From Diprion similis (taxonomy: Eukaryota; Arthropoda; Insecta; Hymenoptera; Diprionidae): a DNA stretch of 64,000 bases. Positions 1 to 11,500 of this stretch are shown piece after piece; the stretch's first letter is position 1, and every line of letters starts with the position of its first letter. The stretch spans positions 10,911,501-10,975,500 of the forward strand of contig NC_060110.1 of the NCBI RefSeq assembly GCF_021155765.1, given 5' to 3'. A model generated the notes under the pieces. It did no database searches. It had not been told where the DNA came from and was given only the letters and a program-made list of their open reading frames with translations. Position numbers and translations under genes: made by a program.

Positions 1-324
1 GTGCGTAGGTGGAGGCTGCAGTCGAAGAACACAAGAGAAATAATACAAATTGTATTTTCCCCAAACTTTTTCTCAACGAATAGATCTCTATACAACTCAA
101 ATACACGATTCACGCGTTTGCTGAATCGTTTAATTATTCCAATAATTATAAAGAAGAAAAAACAAAAAGAACATTTATACCATACATCAAGAATTTAGGG
201 ATATTATTATTGTCCTAAGTAAAGACGCGACACAGCGCCTCGTTACTGGGGTGTCGTGACGTACAGTTTCAGGTTAGAATCAATTTACTTTCCGCAGGTT
301 ATTACACATATGTCACAATTTAAA
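1..324. other. Left edge and upstream region of NUBPL
   Basis: No gene is supported here. The sequence is AT-rich and should contain the promoter and 5' UTR of NUBPL, whose ATG follows at 325. No TATA box at a convincing distance was seen. The short open frame at the extreme left edge has no codon or family signal and is not called. Confidence 0.5.
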
Positions 325-2071
325 ATGACGTTGGTTTCGATAAGATTCGTCACTCGCAGATACGTATGCCCAAGCTTGAAAAATGTGAGTGAAGACGAAC
401 GATAAATTAAAATTAAGAGCCACTCAAAACATTGGTAAATACGTATAAGTTATACGGATTCTTTACTTTATAGCTTCATACGTCCTTATCATCATCGTCA
501 TCAGCGTCATCTGCTGAACGTGATAATAAAAAAAAGGAGGAAATAGATGTCAGGCGCAAGGAGATCATGGCCCGTGGATTGCCAAAGCAAAAACCAATCC
601 CAGGTGTAAAGCAAATTTTACTTGTTGCTTCTGGTAAGGGGGGAGTCGGCAAGTCAACAACCGCTGTTAATTTATGTACTGCTATTAAGACTGTTGAACC
701 AAATAAGTCCGTGGGATTATTAGATGCGGATGTATTTGGTCCATCCATACCATTAATGATGAACTTACACGAGACTCCGATTCTGAATCAAGAAAATCTA
801 ATGGAACCACTCCTTAATTATGGTATTAAATGGTAAATTTCTATGTTGGATCTCAGAGCTTGCCACTTGAGTTGAATTATTTGGACTAATACCATTAAAT
901 AATTAGTGTCTTGGTACATAGTTCCAAGTTAACGCATGACAATATCCAAAAAACCAAAAGATTACATCCTCTTTCCAGATAATACTACTTTACTTGATCA
1001 AAGTTAAAAGCATTGCCATTTCTGAGCACCCTACCTATATATTTTGTTCCTATATTAGTTTAACATCACCAAAATATTTATTTTATGGCCTACTAGCTTT
1101 TAATATTTGGAATATCTTGTCATGTGAAGAAACTTTGCCTCCACACACCGTAATCATCATACATGCAACTAATCCTACAGACTACAGGTATAATTAATTA
1201 GGTAAATTAACTTGCCACAATAGTTTTACACCGATTCGTTATTCATGGTTCAGTATTAAATTTCATAAATTAGGTCCAGATATCCTGAGCTTGAAAGTAC
1301 TAGCTGACTTGAAAGAATACAATTATACCAAACATTCTAAGTGTATAATGACATTGTTTTGTATACAGTATGTCAATGGGATTTCTGATTGACGAAAAAT
1401 CTCCTGTTATATGGCGAGGCCTGATGGTGATGAGTGCTCTTGACAAATTAATCCGTCAGACAGCCTGGACCCCACTGGACTACCTTATAGTAGATACTCC
1501 TCCTGGGACAGGCGATACGCATTTATCATTAATCCAGAATCTTCCATTGTCTGGAGTTATAATAGTTACCACTCCACAGTCTGCAGCCCTCCAAGTAGCT
1601 AGAAGAGGAGCAGTTATGTTTCAAAAAATGAATGTTCCGGTTGCTGGAATTGTTGAAAATATGAGCAGTGTAACCTGCCCTGTGTGTTCGCACCAAGTGC
1701 AGCTTTTTGGAGATGGAACGGAGAGCTTAGCCAAAGAACTCGGTAATTATTACACTTTGTAATCATACTCTAGAATGAAAATTTGCACAACGAATTAAGT
1801 TTCAATTAAAATACATACGAAAATATTCTCAAACCTGAAAATCTGTATCCCGCCAAAAATATGCTGGAGTACTTGACGATGCAATATTTTCTCTTTCACA
1901 GATATAGATTTCCTGGAAAAAATTCCAATGGACAGCCAAATATCAAAGTATTGTGATAATGGCAAACCGATAGTTTTATCACTGCCGGAAAGCTTAATTG
2001 CAAATGCTTATTGTAGGCTTGCACATACAGTAATAGAATTCCTAAAGAAACAACCAATCAATAATACATAG
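325..2071 (+). CDS. NUBPL: NUBPL/Ind1, mitochondrial iron-sulfur protein for complex I assembly
   Basis: Four coding exons, 325-384, 474-832, 1369-1742 and 1902-2071, join in phase to 320 codons plus stop; all introns are GT-AG. The family (Mrp/NBP35 P-loop NTPases, Ind1 branch) delivers Fe-S clusters to respiratory complex I in the matrix. Visible motifs are a basic, serine-rich N-terminus (residues 1-50) like a mitochondrial presequence, the family signature RGLPKQKPI near residue 54, a deviant Walker [10 protein letters not shown] (74-82), and the switch motif DTPPGTGDT in exon 3. The Fe-S ligand motif CPVC is at 243-246. The start is chosen because exon 1 ends in phase 0 at a GTGAGT donor and exon 2 opens in the same frame after a pyrimidine-rich acceptor at 472-473. 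Length and order match animal NUBPL (human about 319 residues). Nothing is broken. Confidence 0.95.
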
Positions 2072-2156
2072 AGTAATAATTAATTATCGAAACTTTTAAT
2101 CTACTCTCTGTGATTTAGAATTATTTCGTAAAATAGATTGTAAATATATAATTTGT

Positions 2157-2178
2157 AATAAAATTACTATGTAATAAA
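2157..2178 (+). terminator. Poly(A) signals of NUBPL
   Basis: Two AATAAA hexamers (2157-2162 and 2173-2178) lie about 85-105 bases after the NUBPL stop codon, a normal distance for mRNA 3' end formation. Confidence 0.6.
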
Positions 2179-3205
2179 TACCTGTTACGATTATTCATTC
2201 AAACTATATACTTACTTGTGTCATACATATACTCGAGGGGTGACTACAGCTATTTAAATGATCATAGTAAAAATGGCAATAACGAATTTATCCCAAAATT
2301 AAATAATCCTTCCTCCTTAAGGTAAGCCAAAAACCTGCGATATTGAAAAAATTCAAACCTTATCCTAGGAAGGTCGAGAGCTTGCTTTTCTACATGTAAC
2401 TTGGTTTTATTTGTGACTTTCAGAAAATAGAGTTGGAAACTAAAATATTATCGTGTATAAAATTTGCTTTGTACTAAGTATATAATGGAATTTCAATTAC
2501 CATTAATGTAAAGTACAATAAAAGTGAAGTTACCAGGTTCAGAGTTTTCTTCATGAATTTCAAACTTACACGTACGAAAAGACGTCATGTGAAAGGGTGG
2601 GGAAAGAAATGACTCATCAATCTCACGTAGGCTCTGAAGCAACAATTTCTGTTAGTAATGTCGTTGCAGCCAAAGATACAATACAGAGCGTTGATGTCAA
2701 CAGCATTTCAAAGTCTCTGTGAGTAGAACATGTGGTGTCCTCAATTTTGACAAAACATAAGTTATAACTATTATACTACTTAGCATGAACAAAGTATCAT
2801 ACGACCGAAAATATCACTTAAGAAAGCCGTTTAATGTTTAGAAAGTTACAACTGGAATGATGTAATTGCTAACTAGAGTTCATTTTGTGCAATATTATCA
2901 ATGCTGAGAGCCAGGCTGCCATTTGTTGTTTTGCAGAATTGAGATTAGTTACAACTATCAAAATATTTCAAATCATTCTGATAATAGTTTGACACAAAAA
3001 ACTTCCAATCGTATCGGTAGTTAGTTTTCTTTTTAATGTAAGATGATCCTACGTCCACGAAAAAAAAAACATTTATCCTGTTTTTATTGACTGATTAAAG
3101 GAGGATTAGAATCACAGACTCTTGTTATCATTTTGAATACCATAAGAATAGACAATATAGAAGTTTTCGAATTTAAATGAATAAAATATACATCTAGGGC
3201 CAACA
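2179..3205. other. NUBPL-sulfiredoxin intergenic region with a likely 5' leader exon
   Basis: About 1 kb without a protein gene. Positions 2609-2718 look like a leader exon: an ATG opens a 36-codon frame that runs into a strong GTGAGT donor at 2719. Spliced to the acceptor at 3196-3197 it is out of frame with sulfiredoxin, so it would be untranslated or a short upstream reading frame. The rest is AT-rich with nothing recognised. Confidence 0.45.
2581..2616 (+). promoter_or_regulatory. CRE-like and AP-1/CncC-type sites upstream of sulfiredoxin
   Basis: GACGTCAT (2581-2588) resembles an ATF/CREB element, and TGACTCA (2610-2616) is an exact AP-1 palindrome. Mammalian sulfiredoxin genes are known to be driven through AP-1/ARE sites, so these are reasonable candidates for oxidative-stress control. 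Seven- and eight-base matches also occur by chance, so the assignment rests on position. Confidence 0.35.
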
Positions 3206-3645
3206 ATGAGTTGCGAATTAACAAGCATACATGCTGGAAACATCACAGAGATTCACGAAGTCCCTATGCGAGTTGTGACAAGACCATTCCCTCCGGAAGT
3301 TAATGAAGAAAAGGTAAAAAGTTTGATGGATACATTGACTGATCCTGATAGAGAGTCTTTGGTACCACCTGTCGATATTTTATGGATTAAAGGAAGAGAA
3401 GGTAACGTACCACGACGTAGTCAAAATGTTTGTAAATCATATATTATATTATATATGGTTTGGTAGAGATTAATTGTAAAAACTTATTTCCTTCAGGAGG
3501 AGATTACTATTATTCTTTTGGAGGATGTCACCGGTATACGGCACATCAGAGACTTGGCAAGGAAACGATAAAAGCTAAATTGGTCAAGTCAACGATAAAT
3601 GACTTGCGCAGTTATCTTGGAAGCTCCACTCCAGATCTCGTATAA
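3206..3645 (+). CDS. SRXN1: Sulfiredoxin, ATP-dependent peroxiredoxin repair enzyme
   Basis: Two coding exons, 3206-3401 and 3497-3645, give 114 residues. Sulfiredoxin reduces the over-oxidised cysteine sulfinic acid of 2-Cys peroxiredoxins in an ATP-dependent reaction. The sequence shows the conserved [10 protein letters not shown] strand, then [14 protein letters not shown] with the catalytic cysteine in FGGCHRY, and the C-terminal STPDL tail. The intron falls inside the G of REGG with a GTAACG donor and a CTTCAG acceptor. The first ATG at 3206 is used: the upstream leader exon is out of frame, and this start leaves a normal-length catalytic core, about 20 residues shorter than human SRXN1 at the N-terminus. 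No mitochondrial presequence is evident, so it is probably cytosolic. All key residues are intact. Confidence 0.95.
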
Positions 3646-5537
3646 TGACAGACTAACATGTGAGAAATACTATCTTATCATTACTTTAGTACTTTATCAG
3701 TGTGCTCAACTGAATTTCACAAAAAAAATTATGTAGAAAATATCAGTGATTGATAGAATTCCATTCCTATAACACATACAGTGAATCAGTCAACAATGTT
3801 CACATCATACAATTCGACATAGGAAATTAATATCAACAAAATTTGAATTCAATATGTTTGAACTTTAAGTGACAATCGAAAATGCACCGTATTGTTTATT
3901 TGGATAAAACTGGTTTCGTCAGTATATTTATTTAAAGAACTGAGCATATTCAAAAAGGCAAATAAGTGCGTTGTTTTCTGTTTTCTTCCATGCAACAAGA
4001 ATCTGCATGTTCATACATATTTATACGGTGCATCGATTTAAATATTTAAAGAACTTGATTGAAATGCTAATAAAAATAATGAAAGCTGCTATTGCTATAA
4101 AGGTGATAAGTTACATGTATATATTTTCATGACATTCTCTGTGATAACCAGGTCACAAGAGGTTTTCGCAATTTGTATGTTACTGAGCTGTATTTTTCAT
4201 TGCCGGCCCAATAACATTAATTCAGTATAATAGTGAAAGCTGGGCTTGGTATATGTATACTTGCATTTATGTGGTATTTCACATAATAGTGCATTTGATT
4301 TGTATTTGTAAATAAAATTTTACCAAATCTATATCAAGTGTAATAATCAAGCCGATGCTATCTATAAAGGTGTTTTCTGGTGACACTAATTACACAGGGC
4401 CACAAAAACAATTAGTATGTGAATTCAGAAGTTTGCTCATATTGTTACTATTAAACTACTATATCACAGAAGTTACGCTATGGATTGAGCATGCATTGTA
4501 TTCGTTGTAGACATTTTCTATCTAGATTGCTGCAAGTAGGCAAGTGATAACATTACTAAATTTTTCCCTCACTAGCGATTTTCCTTTAGCAATAATTTAA
4601 TCAGTAGAAATATTGCTGCTATTACTAAACTATGTACGTAACATATACCATTGAAATCAACCTCATGCAAAGGCTCTAAATCACCGTGAAGCTGTTGTGA
4701 CTATCGTGAAAATGTAATCTTATTTTATGTGAAAGTGATACTATAAAGATGTAGATAGATAGGAGAAATGATCCCTTTAATATATTACATTCTGTGAAAT
4801 TGATTAGAATACATATTATTTATAATTGTAGACTTGTCATTTGGACTATGTATACATGCTTGCGGAGTTTATTTTCATTACCACCGATAAACTTATAGTT
4901 CTGTTATTTACAAAAGTATTTTTCACGTGACTTAAGTAATTCGATAAGTTTTAACCTTTACAAGGACTCAAATACGTTAAATTCAAAACAACAATATTTT
5001 TTACTGGATATTGAATGTGGGGTAAAAAACTTGATTACCTTGCAATTGGAGTAACGGCTACGAATTCATTATACGAAATGCATTTTTAAGACAAATCTAA
5101 GTACTAAATTAAATTCGGCATACTTACTTAATAAGTTTGTCTCGTCGATCATTAGATCTCAACTAATGACCCTATCAATCCGTTGTACATGCTGACATAT
5201 TGATTAGGAAATACTGAATATTAAATATCATCTACTAGTATCAGTTTCTACTTAATGCTAAGTAAACATAGATGTAGTTTTCCAGTTATTGTACAACAGG
5301 TGTTACCGTAATAATAACTAGTGCAATGGTAATTCATAAAGGTACATACAATTGTACGTAAAGTGAAGAAAATTGTTAGGCAATTTTCTGATTTCACGTA
5401 AAAATTTTCTACATATTAATTGTCACACAAAATTGTCAAACTTATTACACACAGTAGTCCATTGTGCTTTGGTGATTAACGCACCAAGAGTTAAAAAGAA
5501 AGTAACTATTTACAATGCATTATAATTTAACAATAAT
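3646..5537. other. Tail-to-tail intergenic region between sulfiredoxin and ATF6
   Basis: It holds the 3' UTRs of two convergent genes and has no coding signal. Plus-strand AATAAA signals at 4069-4074 and 4311-4316 are candidate ends for sulfiredoxin mRNA. No close poly(A) signal for the ATF6 strand was identified with confidence. Confidence 0.5.
4069..4316 (+). terminator. Candidate poly(A) signals for sulfiredoxin
   Basis: AATAAA occurs at 4069-4074 and again at 4311-4316, about 420 and 670 bases beyond the stop codon. Either would imply a long 3' UTR. Confidence 0.35.
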
Positions 5538-8500
5538 TCAAGGGTTTAGTAGATTCCGTCTCCTTCTTAATTTTCTGCCTGTTTGGGAGTATGGCGCTTT
5601 TAACCTGTCAATACCAGGAGTGAAAATTTCTGATTTTACATCATCTTGTGATTTCACATCATAAGAATTATCTTTTGAGTTTTCTAGGTCAAAATTTGGC
5701 ATAAACTTGCTTCGAAGTAAGTACGACGGTTCTTTAGGGCGATAAGCGTCCTTAGCCTTCATCATGTAAGGATTTTTATAATTTTTTTCATTAAAATCGG
5801 TCGCGGTAACATTTTCTTTAACGAAATAGGGTTTATAATTTTTCGTAACATTTGCAGTTGTTGGCACATGATCATTATCAGTTTTAGATGTATGATCGGT
5901 AGATTGCTGATTACGACGCAGGTGCTCCGGAATAACAGACTCCTTTAAGTGTAGCAACTGTGTATTCGTTACCTCGCAATCTATTTGCATCATTGTCACA
6001 TGATTAGCAGGAGTGGAAAATGTACCTAAAAATATGAAATAAATTGTTTTAATTTTGACTCATTAAGAACTAGAAATAAATAGATTGTATCAATCACTAG
6101 ATGGCTCTTTACGAAATTGAAATTTTAGACAGGCTTTAGACTGATGAAATTTGATTAGTAGAAGCAATAGAAAAAATCATTTTGTACCGTTAACAGGTAC
6201 AGCAGGTAGAACAAGAGACATTCTAGGCCTTGCTGTTTTGTTTTGTCTTGATGCAGGTAAGAGTAAATGTTCGCCGCTAAACCAGACGACATAAAAAGTG
6301 TCATCACGTCTTCTCAAAGCATCAAACAACGAAGCATGTTCTGTAAGAGTTGGTGAAAAGACTTCAACAGCATTGCTATTCGATGTGGCAATACTGTCGG
6401 TCTTTGGTGTTGGCTCCATTTTTTTCTTAGGGGGTAATTTCGGTTTACTGTTCAACCGTTCTCTTACAAGTGACGGTTTTGAAAAAAGTAATTCTCCCAA
6501 AGACTTAGTTCCTAAATCTGTTTCGGATTCGGCTTTCGTCCAGTTATCCCTATCTGGATCTCCTCCAATCCAACGTCTCAGTTCACTATCCAGTCTGATG
6601 GATTCGGTTTGATTAATATACATGGGACACATCGGATGGTGGATAGATGTTGTTTTATTAAACTGTTCTTTATGGTCTCCACTCTCCTGCTTGTCCATGT
6701 CTGTCCATAGCAGTGATCTGCCATGTCTAACATTAGGCATGGAGACAGGTAAGTGATTTGACATTGCATCTAGTCGTTTGTTTTGTGAAAATAATCCCCT
6801 GAAAATTAGATTTAAACAAGTTGAATATTAAATGTAATTCTAATACAGTATTGTAGGTTGTTGCCATGCCATATAATACCTAATATGAATAATACTTTTA
6901 TGAATAAGCCTAAGGTCCTTCATATACGGTAAAGAAAAAATTTACCCTAAGCTTCCAACATTCAAAGAAACCATAAAAACCATGGCAAGTAAGATTGCTG
7001 TATTTTTTCGATTGGCTCCAAGATTTAGGCTTCCTAATTTTTTACTTGTCCCAGTCATTTCCTCAGTGGCACACAATCTTTCTCTCAACGCGATATTTTC
7101 CTTTTTGAGTAAAAATACAATGTGTGATTATTATTAATTTTCATCATTTTTCAATTGCTTTGCTAAAATCACTAAACTATGTAACTTACCATTTTCAACT
7201 GTGCATTTTCATCCTGCAAATCTGCAATTTGTTTTTCCAGTGAAGTCACATACTCTTTCTTCTTTTTCCGTGACAAACAGGCAGATTCCCGATTTTTTAT
7301 CATTCTTTGTTGCCTTTTTAATGCTTTTATTTCACATTCTTGCTTGCCACTCAGATTTATCAACTCTGGTTCATTTTTTATCATTATCTGTGTGCAACCA
7401 TTAGGTACAGAAACAAGTGGCTCGGTATTTTGTATTTGGACTTTTGGAATTGAATTTAGGATTTTAACTTGACTCGATGATGTGATTTTAATTGTATTTG
7501 GTTCCGTCTTTATTTGTGGTGTGGATTGAACATTTCTAGGATTCTGAATTTTTATCTGTGCATTTGGTGGTAGCTTCAGTGGTGCTACAGATTGGATTTT
7601 TAACGGCTGGCAAGCATTGTTTTGCTTTACCTTCTGCGTAAGAGCAGCAAAATCCTGAGCACTAAGAACAATTGTTTTCCTAGGCGCCTCTAAAACCCAT
7701 AAGATGGATCAAATACATTTACACGACCCATATTTTTATATCAAATAAACATTTGGCAATATCCAAAGAAAGTTTGAAGAAAACTCGGACAAAGCTTTAC
7801 ATTACATTAGAGATATTGCCAATTTTACTTCAACTTACTCACCTTCTCCGACATTCAGCGTCGTACTCAGCTTTGGCTGAATGCAAACTCTCTTTGCAGA
7901 ATTTCCTTTGGATAATACAAAATTTGCAGGATTCGGACTGTTTATGGAAACCAATTTAATCGGCTGTAAAAGAGCGGGGTTCAAACCAGGCTTCGGAGAT
8001 ATTGGAGGTGAATCGTTTTGCGGTGGTGATATTGGCGGCGTTTCTAAAGTAAACTTAAACACATGGGAAATCAATATACGACTCACACATTCTAGATCTA
8101 TTTCTATTTTAACAAGTTTTTAGTAGACTCTGGTATAAAACACAAGTGAAGACTGCACGGTTTGATGTTTGCACAGTATTGGCCATCATGGTTAGATAAT
8201 ATATTGAATACAGCAACTGATTCACAGATGCAAAATATTTGTACCTTAACGTCTGTAGATGAAGTAGTAGAATTATCATGTTGCCATTCGGATCCACTGG
8301 AGTCTGAGTTGCTCGGGCTAGGAGATGGTGGCAGTTGAGAATGTGGACTTCCTGGCTCGGTTTTAATTTCATCTTTGACTTCATTCTTTATATCCAAATC
8401 TTCGAAAATCATAAAAAATTGAGTTTATTGTACCACAATCGTATACCATACAGCAGCACACGTGAACAATGATGGTGTCATATAACAATAAAAATCATCT

Positions 8501-11500
8501 CTGATCCTGGATGTAAGATTTGTAATAAAAAATCTCAGTATATGGAATAAAAAGAAGAAAAAAAAAAAAATTAATTAATGATTGCAAGGAAAAGAGAATA
8601 AACAACATAAGTAAACAGGAGGGATGTACATTTACTAATTTGTGAGTATTTAAATAAGAATTTCGTTTCTAGAGGCGAGAACGCGCATAGTCAGTGCTTT
8701 CAAGATAAATCTTATCATACCAGCCGCAGAAAGATTAGGAAAGGCATCTGGACCCCATTGTATGGGGTCAACTCCGAGTTCGTCAAGAGTAGGCAAGTTT
8801 TCCTGCAATACTGCGTCCTTCATTATTTCGTCAGGAGTTTCATCGTGACTCGGAGATCCTTCACCGCCTAAAAGTAAAGGTATCTCCAATTCCGAGCTCA
8901 GCGCTTGTAGAAAATCATCGTCTGGTGGCATGAGGCACTCGTCATCTGTAGAATAAGAATGAAAATAGAACGCGATATTTATGACACAAATTTATTACGA
9001 AATGAAGAGAAAAAGAAAGTAAATTAAAAAACGTTTAGCTATCATAATTTTTTAATAACAAGACACAGCAAAGTAATTTTCAACACAGCCAGTATAACAT
9101 TGCTCGAGTGATGCATAAATATGTAATTCCCATTAAGACATTACAAGTCGGGCAAGTATAACATAATTATTTAAATTACGCAAGGCCAAGGCCGTTCATT
9201 GATATGCTCCACTCGGCTGAGAACATGCGGTATACAGCATGCCAAATAATACAGCCGAACGAAAAGCTGATAAAATCTTTGATTAATTTTCTGCATTGAA
9301 GTTATAAACTTCGGAATACGTGATCGGATGATTCCCAGCAGAAAAACGACAGTCCTCGCTCCTCGTAATAATTGGTACGTAACTTTTAACGTAAGCCTGC
9401 TTTTATCCGCTTCGAACGGACGATTTCCAAAACTGCCCAGATCGGACAGAGTATGAAGTAATAAAAAATCGACTAAATCAATGAACGGTAGACAACGCGG
9501 GATACAAGCGAACGATTTGTTGGCTTCTTGCTTGTATTTTGAAGAAAAAAGACGAGAAAATTCAACTCCGATCGAATGTCACGAGTTCAAACATTAGAGT
9601 GGCTGAACCCAGAGATTGGAAATTTACCAAAGAATTCTTCGTGGGTCGCAGAAAAAGTGTGAATTAATATGCATGCATGAATATTTCTTTCGGCATAAAT
9701 GACGCCGTGCGCAATTGCTGACTCAACTTCAGGGAAACTTGCAAACTTGTAGGAAAGTAGTAGTCTTCATTAGAAATATGTTTCACTCGAAAACCAAACA
9801 AAAGAAACGGGAAATTTTATACTCGACGTGAATAATAGTTGAATAATTTCAAATAATTAGCCGGAAAATTTGACGGTCTTTCATTCTGCGAGTAGAATGT
9901 AATGTTTTCGATCGTTAACTATAACAAAGAACACTATAAACAGTATTTTCCACAATATTCTATCCAATATTTAACACCGCTTTAACTGATAATAATTTTA
10001 AAAAATGTTAAAACCTTCGCGGATCTTTAGTTCGAAGGTTGCAAGAGTGAAAAAATCTTTCATGAAAGATGAAATTTTAACATTGCGATTTATATCCGTT
10101 ATAGGATAAAAATTAGTGAACAGAGTCGTTGCCTGCACGTACATACTTTCATCAGGTCCAAAATATAGAATTATCTGTTGAAAAATCTAATTAGCAGTAA
10201 AAATATTCGTCATCGTGATCGGTGAATAGTCTGTTACTACATTATACGCAAGATGTATAGTATACACGCAGATGATATAATACATGAAAATAAGATTATG
10301 GAGCGACATTTAAATTTATACAACGGAACCTTCTATAAATTATCGTGCAAATTAAATGTTGTTGTTGTTATTTTTTTTTCTCCTTTTTCTCTTCGTGCCG
10401 ACGCGGAGTTATTCGAAGGAGTTGATAATTGTCCGCTAAGGTAAGGTAAGGTGAACCGGCGAACTCGGCAGTCAATGAACTCTACGCCGGCTGGTCAGCC
10501 GGTTGTTCGGTTGCTTCCTTGAGTCAGCCGACCGTACGCATGACAAGATCCAAATGGAAGTTCAACAACAATCTCCTCGTGACTAGACTCTAGACTCTAG
10601 ACTGTAGGCATGCCCTCCTGCAGGCTGGCAAGCGAGTTATCCTCTTTTCTCTCGTCTTTTCTCGTCATGCTATACCTGTATATTACACGTATCTCCGGAC
10701 TACGTTCCACTCTCTAGAATTCGGAGTTACGATCAGCAGTGGCGAATCTAGGCCTGGATCAGGAATCAAACTTTCTTTTCGAAAATAGACGAGAGAAAAA
10801 CGGAACTAAAGAAAGCGAAGAAAAACTTTACTTATAGATAATTGGCAAAGTAATTGGAATTATCGATGTACGTTAATTCTTCGTCTTTAGCTGCTTTCGA
10901 GACATTTCATATAGGTATATACAGATACGAGTATATCAGATTTTTATATACTCCATTTGCAAACCCGATTGTTGCCATCAATTTTTTTTCCTGTTTTTTT
11001 TACTTCAACGATGCATAATTCTTTGAAACTCCGTCTCATTCATTAATCGCATGGTCGAATTCTTGATGCCGCTCACTAGTTTTATTCCGCGTCAATACCG
11101 TATCGCCTACATGTAGTATATCTATCATCTATAACCCAATTGGCATTGTGAGAAATTGTACAACGTTATAGCGATTCTTGTCGTCTTTCATACCTGCAAA
11201 GCATGAATATCTGTAACCTTGTAATACCTTCTTGCGTAACCGTAGATAGAATAATTTGACAAGGAGATTCGGATCGACCGATTTTGATAAATCTTTCAAG
11301 TATTTTGCACTGTATGCATATAAACGTGCGGCTAAAGGAATTCCTCAGATGCGAAATATGTATCGTAGGTGAGGCACTCCGCGGATTGACTGACGATGAG
11401 ACACCGTGGGTCGAAGATTGCAAGAGTATGTGTCTTCAGATTGTACATATGTGCTGAATGGGTGTGACTTTTTGTTACAGACATACTTAAGTTTTACTTT

